Positions 1-10,201 of a DNA stretch of 64,000 nucleotides are shown here, in pieces; within the stretch, counting starts at the first letter, position 1; each line of letters starts with the position of its first letter. The stretch is from Xanthostigma xanthostigma. Its lineage: Eukaryota; Arthropoda; Insecta; Raphidioptera; Raphidiidae. The DNA lies in the NCBI GenBank assembly GCA_963575645.1, contig OY754467.1, positions 2,480,001 to 2,544,000 on the forward strand. The letters are read 5' to 3'. Position numbers and translations under genes: made by a program. The notes under the pieces were generated by a model. It made no database searches and was not told the DNA's origin. It was given only the letters and a program-made list of their open reading frames with translations.

Positions 1-495
1 TACACCGGAATTTGCAGAATACAATTTTTTTTATTCAACTCATGCGCGTTATTCATGTTTTATCATGCCTAAAAACCGAACCCTAAATAGCCATTTACCG
101 ACTGGTGACAATTACTTGTCATAACTCAATCAAGATTCCTACTAGCTCGGCCATTGTGGAGTAATGAAAATAAACGTAACGAAATAGTAGGTAACAACAA
201 CTCCGTTGTTACCCATTGAGGCTAAAATTGAGAGGCCGAATGTTTTCGACATGGAGTTTATTCATAACCGGCTAACCTCAAACCAAAACATTGAATCGTG
301 CTGTTTGGTGCTGTTAGTATTGACAGTTTTTTTTATAAAGAAATAAATAGATATTTACAACATCTCATTAATAACAATAAATAAAACATGAATAATGCGC
401 AATTGTTGAATAAAATTATGGGCGTAACTTGTAGGCTAAGTCATGACCTGTCAGCGCGATGAATGACTTAGACTACTAGTTACGCCAATAACTAT
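1..495 (+). repeat. Dispersed repeat P, copy 1
   Basis: This matches 52441-52935 in the opposite orientation over most of its length. It has internal inverted ends: ttcaac.catgcgcgttattcatgttttat near 33-63 is mirrored by ataaaacatgaataatgcgcaa.tgttgaa near 382-412. It ends in a strong hairpin at about 421-486 (arms ggcgtaactNgtagNctaagtcat and its complement, with a cgcgat core). The structure suggests a non-autonomous DNA element. It has no coding capacity, and the left end may run out of the window. Confidence 0.75.
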
Positions 496-811
496 TTTCA
501 TACCTCGATCGAAAATACATACTTTCGGCATCAATTGTAAGGCATTGGTGGGATTACACGCACTGATGCGGGAAGTACGTACGTTCGGGCGGCAGTAAAG
601 AAAAAACAACCTATCAACTGTTGTTTCGATGTTTAGACTCTATTACATTTTAGCTAATAGTCGCGGACAGCTGTCATTCGTGTTTTTACGTATAACCTCA
701 AAGCTGCTTGCTTGGAATTTTTCTGTGTTTTTTATGTAATTAATAAGTAATTATTTAATTAATGTATTTAATAAGCGAAGCGTATGTACGACCTGCAAGG
801 TATGAAGAAAA
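496..811. other. No gene seen
   Basis: Unassigned sequence. It is slightly more GC-rich around 540-690 than its surroundings. I see no open frame, tRNA or repeat copy that I can support. Confidence 0.5.
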
Positions 812-902
812 ATAGTATACACCACACTGGCCCTCGCCTCGGGAATCATGGCTCCCAGTGCAAGAATATCAAACTTTTGGCCCTTGTGGTGTAATATACT
901 AT
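812..902. repeat. Short inverted-repeat element
   Basis: Ends atagtatacaccaca and tgtggtgtaatatactat are imperfect inverted repeats. They enclose a GC-richer core (ggccctcgcctcgggaatcatggctcccagtgc). The compact size and terminal symmetry fit a miniature inverted-repeat element. No target duplication could be assigned. Confidence 0.5.
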
Positions 903-1437
903 CTATTTACGAAAAGAACACATTGCGTTGGCTATTTTTATCCCACATAAGGATTGATCTTGATTAATTAACGTGTTAGCCAAAAATCTAGTTGTGTTTT
1001 TTTTTGTATTTAAGGAAAATCATTTCCTTGCCACTCTTATTTATTTTGGTGTTCAAAAAAAATATATTTTTTTGACGTTTCGAAGAAATTGAGATACAGA
1101 GAAAACCTTAGGTTTTGGTAATTGTCATCACTAAGAAAACAAAACAAATAATTACTGAGCTATTGAAAAATTCTAATGTCAAATTTTATTGTATGAACTG
1201 CGCTAGATCAATATAATATTTTTATGTGCATGTATCTAATTTAAGCAGGGGTGGATCTAGACTTTTCATGACCTAGGGCTTCTTGAAGTCCAATGAGGTG
1301 CTATTTTTTCTTAGATTGAGAATCTTTAAATCGTAGTTTTAAATTCATTTTTAATAACATCAAAATCAGTGTTGAGGCTTGGTGATCTGACCAAACAAAT
1401 GATACTGTGAATTTATCCAAAAAATTGTCAAAAATCA
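903..1437. other. AT-rich stretch without gene
   Basis: Low-complexity A/T runs and no supported open frame. Nothing here matches another repeat copy in the window that I could find. Confidence 0.5.
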
Positions 1438-1962
1438 CCGAGTGCTAACATTTTCTTATTCAAGTGTGTAGGCTTTTCACGGCCGGTGTTGATCCAAATC
1501 TTCTTGGTTTCCGGGCTTGTATGCTGTGGTCCACTGGTATTACTGCCTGACGTTTTCGTCTGCAACTGCGGTAGACATTATCAAAGGCGATGTGGTAGCG
1601 GGCAAAGTTTCCTTCTAGGTTGCTCACAGGTAAGTGTGTCGACAAGCAAAGACAAAAGTTTGACTTTAAGTAAAACCTGGACACCAGCACTGTGCAATAC
1701 CAACCCACTGAATGGAACGACCAATCACAGACGAGCATACTACGACCGAGTAGAGAACGTATAGCACGTTGGCTATAAAAGACGGAAGTACCACACTTGT
1801 CTGTGAGCAGCCTAGAAGGAAACTTCGCCCGCTACCACATCGCCTTTGATAATGTCTACCGCAGTTGTAGACGAAACGTCAGGTAGTAATAACAATGGAC
1901 CACGGCATACTAGCCCGGAAACCAAGAAGATTTGGATTTTCTTATTCGTTAAGCACTCGTGG
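1438..1962. mobile_element. Fold-back element next to Maelstrom
   Basis: Two arms of about 140 bp (about 1488-1635 and about 1801-1945) are near-complementary: ccaaatcttcttggtttccgg versus ccggaaaccaagaagatttgg, and ggtagacattatcaaaggcg versus cgcctttgataatgtctacc. Outer ends cgagtgctaac and gttaagcactcg are also inverted. The 165-bp loop is unique and contains CCAAT and TATAAAAG. The structure is a fold-back or long-TIR non-autonomous transposon, superfamily unknown. Confidence 0.75.
1721..1805 (+). promoter_or_regulatory. Putative CCAAT/TATA promoter upstream of Maelstrom
   Basis: CCAAT at 1721-1725 and TATAAAAG at 1774-1781 lie 50 bp apart in the loop of the fold-back element, pointing toward the Maelstrom ORF 356 bp downstream. 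Normal spacing would put transcription start near 1800-1810, at the beginning of the right arm. This rests on motifs and spacing only. TATA-like words are common in AT-rich DNA, although TATAAAAG combined with CCAAT is less so. Confidence 0.4.
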
Positions 1963-1965
1963 CAG

Positions 1966-2136
1966 GTAAGGTATGCGTCTGTTTTCAGTACTGCATAGCT
2001 ACCAAATCAACAAAACTCATGTATGTATGTCTTCTTAAGTACAGTCATTTGAACAAGATTGATGCATACCTCACTTGCCGTTTTGTATCCATTCTTTGGG
2101 CTATCCAAATAAATATGTATTATTATTAATTTCTAG
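1966..2136 (+). other. Candidate 5' leader intron of Maelstrom
   Basis: A consensus donor CAG|GTAAGG at 1963-1970 and an acceptor-like tract ending ttaatttctag at 2136 bound 171 nt directly before the Maelstrom ATG. If it is spliced, the leader exon (about 1804-1965) would join exactly at the start codon. A second donor-like cag|gtaagtg occurs near 1629. The acceptor's polypyrimidine tract is weak, and no transcript data are available here. Confidence 0.4.
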
Positions 2137-3720
2137 ATGGCTCCGAGAAAGGCTTCGCGCAATGCCTTTTATTATTATATGGTAGAAGTGAAGGAAACAA
2201 AAAAAATTTCGATGAATGAAGCATCTATAATAGCTGGTCAATGTTGGGAAAAAATGAATGCCCAACAACGAGCTCCGTATGAGCAGATGGCACATGGAAA
2301 AACAAAATTTAGCCGCGAAAAATACACATCCGATGGGATTCCCTTTAGCATCGTAGACATGGTTGACAAAAAGAAAAAAGAGAAATTGTCAGCCATGAAA
2401 CTTGACATTCAGAGGACTTTAAGAGAGGCCATCGAACTTGGCGAACAGGACTTCTATATAATTGATATTAACATTTTCTGTTCGACATCGACCCAGTTTG
2501 TACCAGCTGAATTGGCCGTTTCGTGCTTTAATTTGAATAACGGAGTTTACAGAGTGCATCATACTTTGATTGATCCAGGACATATCCCAACAGGCTATAG
2601 AAGCGAAGCAATAGCTGTCTCAGGCGAGACTCATCAACTAAAACTTCCTCCGGACGCACTTGGCGAGGCTGATTACTTCAAAATATACACTGATCTCCTC
2701 GCCTTCATCGTCGAAGACGGGGCCACTCCACCTCTGTACACGCTCTCAAAGAACATCGAACAGATCGAAGGAGTTATTTCACAAATCTGCCGTATGTTCG
2801 ACGTGGATCCTGAAGAGTTCAGGGTTTACAGTTTGCACGAACTGTTTTTTCAAATGGCTAATTTATGTGCCGAACAAGCAAGCTGTCAAAAAGCATTCAT
2901 CACTGATTCCGTTGCCGAATTTGAATTAGCCAAAGACGTTTATGATTTCTATTCGGAATTGGCCTGCGAGTATCATAAAACCACCGATGCGGTGGCCCAT
3001 TGCAGCCTTTCAAAAGTGAAACGGTTTGCTTACCTGATAGCCGATTACTGCTGTCAGCATTTGGGTATTGAACTGATTCCTGGTAAGCACATACCCATGA
3101 AGGCAAACGCCAATAAGCGTCCGTTGCAACCGACTGTTGAAGACGATTTCGACAGTGCGAGTGTTGTGTCGCAGTCGCGGACATGGAGCGACGCGACAGA
3201 TAACACTTCTTCAGCGGCGTCTAGCGGTCGACCGTACGGTCGCGGGAAAGGAAGAGGTTATTCGGCGTACCAACTGTTGTCACAGCCGCAACGATATACC
3301 AGCAGCGGAAGCACTTCGTCAATTATGTCTCCAGTGTCCACTTCGACACTTGTTGGCGAGTTGGCTTTCGAAGATGTCGCGGATGATAAGTCCGAAATAT
3401 CTACCTTGAATGATAGACTATCCGAATTTTCTTTCTCAAGTAATAAAGAAACAGAGTCGTCGGTTTTGATTGATAAAGAATCCGTGTTTGATTATAATCA
3501 AATATCAGAATCTCATGACTCGGAATTGAATTATTCGAGCGCAGGTGAGGGAGCTACATCTACGTATGGTAGCTCCCAAGACACTCCGAAACCGTTGAGA
3601 CGACCTCTGTTTCGAGCAAAAATGTCGTCAGCTCTCAAAAGTAGTTCAACCGTTGATCCAATGCCAACTTTTGCCGCCGGCAGAGGAAAAAGATTGGCTG
3701 CAAAGATTTTTAATAAATAA
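2137..3720 (+). CDS. mael: Maelstrom (HMG box + MAEL domain), piRNA-pathway protein
   Basis: A 527-residue protein. Residues 1-70 form an HMG-box-like segment (RKASRNAFYYYM near the start, W37 in CWEKM, Y48). Residues of about 85-330 form the MAEL domain, an RNase H-like fold that usually lacks canonical catalysis. Visible candidates for its conserved E-H-H-C-H-C residues are E125, H141/H142, C277, H280 and C289. Residues from about 335 on are Ser-rich and disordered-looking, with an Arg/Gly patch near 364-376. In Drosophila, Maelstrom acts in germline and follicle nuclei/nuage downstream of Piwi in transposon silencing. The start is chosen because the RKASRNA context is typical of the family N terminus and an in-frame TAG immediately precedes it. 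The coding region has no intron, whereas family genes are usually split, so a retrocopy or intron loss is possible. The frame is intact. Assignment to the family is strong; orthology versus a duplicate is not resolved. Confidence 0.93.
   Translation: MAPRKASRNAFYYYMVEVKETKKISMNEASIIAGQCWEKMNAQQRAPYEQMAHGKTKFSREKYTSDGIPFSIVDMVDKKKKEKLSAMKLDIQRTLREAIELGEQDFYIIDINIFCSTSTQFVPAELAVSCFNLNNGVYRVHHTLIDPGHIPTGYRSEAIAVSGETHQLKLPPDALGEADYFKIYTDLLAFIVEDGATPPLYTLSKNIEQIEGVISQICRMFDVDPEEFRVYSLHELFFQMANLCAEQASCQKAFITDSVAEFELAKDVYDFYSELACEYHKTTDAVAHCSLSKVKRFAYLIADYCCQHLGIELIPGKHIPMKANANKRPLQPTVEDDFDSASVVSQSRTWSDATDNTSSAASSGRPYGRGKGRGYSAYQLLSQPQRYTSSGSTSSIMSPVSTSTLVGELAFEDVADDKSEISTLNDRLSEFSFSSNKETESSVLIDKESVFDYNQISESHDSELNYSSAGEGATSTYGSSQDTPKPLRRPLFRAKMSSALKSSSTVDPMPTFAAGRGKRLAAKIFNK
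3712..3717 (+). terminator. Poly(A) signal overlapping the Maelstrom stop
   Basis: AATAAA is formed by the last two sense codons, directly before the TAA. A T-rich/GT-rich tract (tgtctgctcagttttttt) follows within 30 nt. If it is used, the 3' UTR would be extremely short. A less canonical ATAAAT lies near 3747. Confidence 0.4.
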
Positions 3721-3910
3721 ATGTCTGCTCAGTTTTTTTGAAACATAAATATTATTTTTTGTTTAGAATATGTTCATTTCTTTTTTAAATTAATAATGAA
3801 TTATCTAATCAATAGGTATTCTTGTTGTTAATAAGTAACTAGAAAATATTCTAGTATGTTTGTAGAATTTAATGTTGTGACAATAATTTTGTTTTTATAA
3901 ATATTACAGT

Positions 3911-4176
3911 GGAATCCCGCTAAACTGAACGCGTTGTAGATTATAAAACGCTCAACTCAGCGGAGAGGAATTTTTTTAGTTTTTTTTTTTGAGTTAAATT
4001 TAAATACTAATTAATAAACGTTTACAGTTCTACAATAAATTGTATTTTATTGTAACACTGTACTACAAATCAAAATTAATAAGCCTGTGTTTGACGTAGC
4101 CTATTTATACTACTTACAATTGTTCATTTAATCCGAACACTTTGCTTTCAGTTAGTTCGGCATAACGAGACTCCAC
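3911..4176. mobile_element. Degenerate CAG-type (pogo/Tc1-like) miniature element
   Basis: Start cagtggaatcccgctaaactgaac and end gttcggcataacgagactccac are imperfect inverted repeats of the same general kind as the TA-flanked elements at 41436 and 62346. The interior is AT-rich and non-coding. Decay makes the boundaries approximate. Confidence 0.4.
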
Positions 4177-4433
4177 AATTTTTTGTTGTTTGTGATTATT
4201 ATTATATTTTACACCTGAGTTTTAAACTAGGTAGCAATATTTTATTTCAAAATAGTAAGTTATTTTTTCAGTTATTTTCTTTATAACTATTGACATTAAG
4301 TTAAAATTTTCATTGTTACAAAAACAATTTTTTTTATAATAAAATAGCATTTTTATAGTTAATAAGCTGTACTCATTCAACCATTACAACTTAATATACA
4401 AGAAGTCCCTTTTTGGAGTTTTTATTTTAGTTT

Positions 4434-5085
4434 AACCATAATAGTGCAAGCTCCCATGACAGAAAAAGTTACCCCCACGAACACCTCAAAATTATAAAGT
4501 GAAAATGGCTGAAAAACATGTCAGAAACATGTTACGCCCGCCAGAGTAGTAAAAATTTGTTAATTGTTATTTTTTATGAATTTTTGAATTAAAAAAAAAA
4601 CATGATTTTACTTTCCAAAACACCTGCTTGAAATTTATACAATAATGTACCATTTTTGAAAAAATTTGTCTGGCTGACAATTTTTGTTAATAAATTGGTC
4701 AGACTTCATTTGTTATGAATTTTTTTTTTTATTAAGTCTGTCATAGTAAAAAACATTTTTTCGCTGACAGACCAATTTTTATGCATAAAATAGATGTCAA
4801 ACCTTCTTTCAGAAAAAAATTAAGGTGGTGTTTTGACACGGCCCTTGTAAAAGCTGATTTGTTTATGAAAAAGCCCTGTCACGGCGCTTAAAAATTGAAT
4901 CTGGCATGGTAAAAAACAGTATTTTGATGAAAAATGTATTAAAGTATATAAAAGGGATCTACCGTATTAATTTAAATAAAAAAAAAATTCTAGTTAGCAA
5001 CGATTATACCATATTTTTTCATTAAATGCATAATCGTTGCTAACTAGAAAAAAATTTTTTTCTAATTCTAAATGTATTCGGCCCC
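4434..5085 (+). repeat. Dispersed repeat C, copy 1
   Basis: About 650 bp, repeated in reverse at 11906-12590. The two share caagctcccatgacag, catgttacgcccgccag, gacacggcccttgtaaaag and an end hairpin (ctagttagcaacgattat mirrored by ataatcgttgctaactag, about 4991-5048). Non-coding; probably a non-autonomous DNA element. The short frame starting at 5037 is not supported. Confidence 0.75.
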
Positions 5086-6635
5086 AGGTGGCAGTTTCAG
5101 GAGGCGCTAAAATCATAATTATGGTCGAAAACCACACCCAATGTCTTTTTTTTCGATTAACTCAATCTGCTTGTTTTCTGTTCTCGAAAAGTGCTAATCA
5201 TATATTTGTGAGTTTTTTTTTATCTCAAACCATTATCAAGTTTCTGCCCGGGTTCGAAAAAATCGTAGATCGCGGCTGAATTTCGATCGTAATTCGCAGG
5301 GCTGCCGGTACGAAGTGTAAGGATATTGTGACGTCACCGGGACAAACTCTAATTAAAAAGTAGGCAACGCGGGGTACGAGAATCAGACTTTAATTATAAA
5401 TGCATTTGGGGGCGTGTAAATTAATGCAGGTGTTAAATCAGTGCAACGCATAATGTGCGTGATAAACAGGCGTGTTCCAGGTGCGTTTTTTCTAGGATTG
5501 TTCTGTTGACGTTTGAATGGATTTTTACCTCAAGCCTCCAGTTTGTTTCAAGTGGATTTCCATTTCGGTCAAGTGCAAGCTGTACTTGTATAATACGCGC
5601 CACGAATCTAAAAGGCTCGGAAGTTAGATGCGAATGCGGGCTTGCGCTTGTACGGTTGTGGCGCCTCAAATCCACGCCAAAAACAGAAGCGACCGTCGTA
5701 CCGGCCAGCAATATCATAGCGACCGTCGAACCGGCCAGCGTTATCATAACATGCAACTAAGAAGCGCTGACCGGTTATGAAATAGCTCACGTAATAATTT
5801 GTACTTTTTATATCTTTTTCAATCGATACAAAATTGAAATAAATTTGTCAGTGTTTTATTAATTGTATTACGATGCGTTTCATTTGTGATCCTGGCTATC
5901 CCTAAATAAGCGATCCTAAACAGTCTGTTGAAAAACTATACAAACTCGCAACTCAACAAAACTAAATTAGTAATAACAACTTGACAATAGCGTTTTCGAC
6001 TGTACTTTAAAGCAGGAAAGCGACAAAGGCAATGAGCGATCACGGCCAATCACCGACAAGCGCACGTTCCGTGCAGGTAGCTGGGAGGTGGTGGGAGTAT
6101 CAACGGCTCTAAAATATGCCTTTGCGACGCTGTTTATGACTAACTTCAGAACCTTTTGGATCCGTGGCGCGTATTATACAATCAGTGTTCACAAGGGCGT
6201 AGATATTTTTGGAGTTTACTCCTTGAGAAACGATTTTGGATTATAAGACTTGGTACGGAAATTTCCACCGCTTCAAGTGTGGCGTTACGCTCGTCCGCTT
6301 CAAAAGAGACGAACATATTATGTATCTGTAGGATTTAACGTGCGAAAGAATGAGATGGAATACATTACACAGCGTATCTAAGGAGTAAACTCCAGTCGTG
6401 CATCGGAGCTAACACACAATTTTTTTCTTGGGGGAGGTAAAGCAAAAAATCAATATTTTTTTAAGTTTTATTTATACAAGAATACTCACGAAGGAAGATG
6501 TCAAGCAAAATATTAATTCCCAACTAATTTTACAAATTCCTCTTCAAAACGTAGTTCTAAATTTTATTTAATTAGCCAGGTATTTGTATTATTTTCAGTT
6601 TTATTTTTTGAAGTGAAAACTTCTTTAGCGGCGTT
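5086..6635. other. Unassigned region with a 30-bp direct duplication
   Basis: It has a higher GC content than its neighbours around 5270-5770, with several CpGs, like a promoter or exon remnant. At 5689-5748 a 30-bp unit (gcgaccgtcgNaccggccag plus about 10 nt) occurs twice in tandem. Small opposing frames at 5433-5760 overlap each other and have no recognisable domain. I do not call a gene. Confidence 0.5.
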
Positions 6636-6800
6636 GTACACTTTTTTTGTAATGGGTAAAAAATGTTAAACTCGCGTTAGGACACGTGACCTGATCGAAA
6701 ATTCGTAAGACGAAAACTTTTGTACACTTTTTTTGTAATGGGTAAAAAATGTTAAACTCGCGTCAGGACACGTGACCTGATCGAAAATTCGTAAGACGTT
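6636..6800 (+). repeat. Tandem duplication, about 84-bp unit
   Basis: Two near-identical units (ttgtacac...taatgggtaaaaaatgttaaactcgcgtNaggacacgtgacctgatcgaaaattcgtaagacg) differ by about one base. This is a recent local duplication. No gene is involved. Confidence 0.85.
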
Positions 6801-7346
6801 AATATTCAAGTTTTCACTTTTGCCGGCACTCCCAGAGTGCAATTTTTTTATTATTATTACCCCCTTTACCCCCCCTGCCTACGCTCTTGTCGTGCCATCA
6901 GCCCGCCACTTGTGTGCTTTATGCCCAACTTTTAAGGAAATAAATTATTTGTAACAATTGATCGCGCTAGAATTTTTCAATCTTGATAGTTTTCGTTCAA
7001 TCTTCACGTAATTGTCTTTACTGACTTTTGACGTCACAATAATCCTAAAAACAGTTGACCGTGCGCGTTGTCGGGGACTGGTGGATGCATTGCAGTCGTG
7101 TCATCCACTAAAAGTGAGCTCATCCCACTCTAATTACATGTAATGTAACTAACTAGCTTTGGGCAAATTGACCAGCGGACAGAGTTTACAAATGATCTAT
7201 TTTGTACATACTGACAGGACTCCAGCACATTCCTGGAGGGTAGAAGTTTGGTTGATGATTTCTTATTAAAATGGCAGCTTTAAAAGTAAAGCTAGGAATT
7301 GATTTTTTGCTCGAGCCTCTGCTTTTCATGTCTGTATAGCGGTATC

Positions 7347-8022
7347 TATAGATACTAATATATAAAGCTGAAGAGTTTGTTTGTTTGTTTGGTTGAACGC
7401 GCTAATCTCAGGAACAACTGGTTCGAAATGAAAAAAACATTTTTTGTTGATTAGTCTATTTATCGAGGAAGGCTATAGGCTATATAATATCACGCTACGA
7501 CCAATAGGAGCGGAGCATCAATGTTGCAAAATATAACTTAAAATTTGTCGGTCCGACAAAAACCTTTGAACGATAACTCCGATCATCATGAAATTTGAAC
7601 ACGACATTCATCTCGGTAAACTAAGATGAATGTGCGTACTCATGTTCCTCCCCCTATTTGTAGATTGCCTATTAAAGATAGACATATTATGTTAAATCGA
7701 ATTTTCTTATAGAATAGCCATATTTGCAGGACGTATTATATTTATTAATAATAGCAGTTAACTGTGGCTTCGCAGGCGATTGAGACGAAACATGGCAGCG
7801 ACAACAGTAGTGGAGCCTTCAGCTCCACCGTATTACTCTTACCTCACGGGGCTGCGCCCTGCTCGACAACAATAGTGAAGCACTCGGCTCCACCGTATTC
7901 TCTATAAAAACCCTATTCGGACTATCACAAACATTAAAAAAAAATAACCAAATCGGTCCAGCCGTTCTCAAGTGACGCGCCTAGCAACGAGCAGCATATT
8001 TGATTTTTATATAGATTCAATA
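7347..8022 (+). mobile_element. Helitron-like family A, copy A1 (variant 3' half)
   Basis: It starts gatactaatatataaagctgaagagtttg and carries the family-A body (cgaggaaggctataggctatataatatcacgctacgacc...ggagcggagcatcaatg). The 3' half is different and holds a ~57-bp imperfect duplication (ggagccttcagctccaccgtatt / gaagcactcggctccaccgtatt). It ends near aagtgacgcgcctagcaac...atatagat. Non-coding; probably a composite element. Confidence 0.55.
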
Positions 8023-8104
8023 TAAATCCCTCCTTATTAAAAAAAACATTATCATGACGATCGGGATACATACTACATTTTTTGAACGCGCCTTTTATAT
8101 AATA

Positions 8105-8680
8105 CTAGCGGTCCCGTCCGGTTTCACCCGGGTGTAAAAGAACGAATGGGGAAGGGAGGAACATGAGTACACACATTCATCTTAGTTTGCCGAGATGAAT
8201 GTTGTGTCCAAATTTCATGATGATCGGAGTTACCGTTCAAAAGCTTTTGTCGATAAAAAGTAGTATTTATACTTTTTTTAACTAATAATTTTTTTTAATT
8301 ATTTAAATAAAATTAAAATAAATTTAAATGTAAGCCTTAGAAGAAAGCAATGTAGAAAATAAAAATATTTTCGCCCAACGTGGGGCTCGAACCCACGACC
8401 CTGATATTGACAGTCGCGTGCTCTACCGATTGATATGATGATATCTAGTTAGTGCATTTCACATGAATAGCAGCTTATTTTTGAGATACATTTTGCAACA
8501 TTTTTCATTAATGCTCCGCTCCTAATGTTCGTAGCGTGATATTACATAGCCTATAGCCTTCCTCGATAAATGGGCTATCCAACAAAAAAATTTTTTTTCA
8601 ATTTGAACCAGTAGTTTCTGAGATTAGCGAGTTCAAGCAAACAAACAAGTAAACTCTTCAGCTTTATATATTAGTACAGA
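8105..8680 (-). mobile_element. Helitron-like family A, copy A2
   Basis: On the minus strand it runs from tctgtactaatatataaagc to a hairpin cccgg/ccggg followed by gacgggaccgCTAG and then T. This fits the Helitron 3' rule (hairpin, about 10 nt, CTRR, insertion before T). The body includes a degraded tRNA-like segment at 8372-8435. No Rep/helicase frame is present, so it is non-autonomous. Confidence 0.65.
8372..8435 (-). other. tRNA-like segment inside Helitron A2 (degraded)
   Basis: On the minus strand a good T-arm/B-box (cgtgggttcgagccccacg) is preceded by a broken D-arm. It is homologous to better-preserved tRNA-like segments at 14636, 16484 and 21755. Not a functional tRNA gene. Confidence 0.6.
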
Positions 8681-9593
8681 AGGATGGATTCCCGATTTGC
8701 AGTAAAATTACAATAATTTACAAAATGCATAGGGCTACGCTGCATCCACTTTTGCGTTTTATAAACATTTAGCGCTATCAGATACACAATTTCATTTTTC
8801 GGAAAATTGAAATGACATAAAAGATTTATTGAAAGTTTACAAAACACAACTGGAACAGTTTTACATGTTTATTCGATAATAATCATAGGTGGCGTTACGG
8901 CGATTGAGGCGATGATCCGCGTAGACTATTATAAACTATGTTGCCAGGCCTGTACAACAACGATTTAGTTGGGCCCTAGACAAAGTAGTCAGAGTGCCCG
9001 TCGGCAAAATTTTAAGCTATTGCATAGCTTCTATCGCGGGCTTTGAGCGCGGCGACCGAATCAAGAAATTCCGTAACGAAAAAAACCTAACACCCATTCC
9101 GTAACGAAAAAAAAACTAACACCCCCCACTCCGACCGGCACAGCGGTGCGGCGTTGAAAGTCGTGCATCGTCTAACGTCGTTTCAATTCGGCAGACTTCG
9201 GCACGGTGTTTGTGTGCTTATAACTGCTCATAACTGATTCTATCTTTATTTGTGTATAAATGAATTTATATATAATACTGCTATAAAAATAACCTAAATT
9301 ATTTAGATTATGTGCAGAGAAAGTATATATGATATTATATCTATATAAATGTACATCGCGCGAAATTCTATGATCAAACTCTTAATATCGTTCTTTTTGT
9401 TCAAATTTTTTGAATGAATAATTGTTTTGGTGTGTAATTACACTATTTATACCTTATTATTTATACCTAGCTATTTTCGTTTTATAGAGAAGAAAAACTT
9501 AAAGACCTAAAAAGAATATGCAATAGCCTTACCGCGGCAGTCCCCGAGTGCCACACGTATTTTTTATTGATACATACTCTTCCCAAATTTTGT
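8681..9593. other. No gene; short 28-30 bp duplication
   Basis: Contains a two-unit direct repeat at about 9069-9127 (attccgtaacgaaaaaaa.ctaacaccc) followed by a GC-rich patch to about 9210. No coding frame is supported. Confidence 0.5.
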
Positions 9594-9858
9594 ATATGGC
9601 TTCATTAGGCCTAGTCTGACACCTATTTCCTGTATGACTTTTCTTGATTTTGGGGCGTTTTCCCTCAAAATTTTCCGAAAGATGTCGCTTTGATGACATG
9701 TAAAAATTTATAGATACTGTTTGTTTTTTTAATTGGATAGCTTAAAAACTTCAACCAAAACGCTAAAATAATTTTCTGTGACAATAATAACATGAACCAT
9801 TTAAAATGTCTGACACCTCGAATATGTTCGATATATTCGAGGTGTCAGACATTTTGGA
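9594..9858 (-). mobile_element. Fold-back family N, copy 1
   Basis: Reverse-complement copy of 20692-21024 (agatgtcgctttgatgacatg; cttcaaccaaaacgctaaaataa; atgtctgacacctcgaatatg). The core palindrome is catttaaaatgtctgacacctcga...tcgaggtgtcagacatttt. The right arm is truncated after the core compared with copy 2. Confidence 0.75.
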
Positions 9859-10201
9859 GACAACAAAACGGAATTTTGAAACAAAGCGGGTTCACGAGTT
9901 GGACATGCCTAGTGTTAAGTTCGTGCATCCATGCCATGTGCATTCGGAGTGTAGAGGAAGGAGGGTGATGTTGTTGCATATCGACATGCAGTGTGGTGGT
10001 GTTGTTGGTGGTGGATCGGTTTCACGTATCAATCACTGATTAGTGATTACCAAACGCGATACAAGTGTTACCGATATTCCGTCAACTCACCTACTATCTC
10101 TAAACCAGTGCTTTATCTCGATGCTTTAAAAAATCTTTTAGACCAAAGCACGAATATCAGAAGTATAACTGTCTATTTCGTGCTTTTCTCGTTCTCGGAG
10201 G

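Noticed and set aside
6211-6393. 14-bp inverted repeat ggagtttactcctt / aaggagtaaactcc
   Set aside because: Each half is itself nearly palindromic, so the match is largely automatic; no further arm pairing or duplication was seen.
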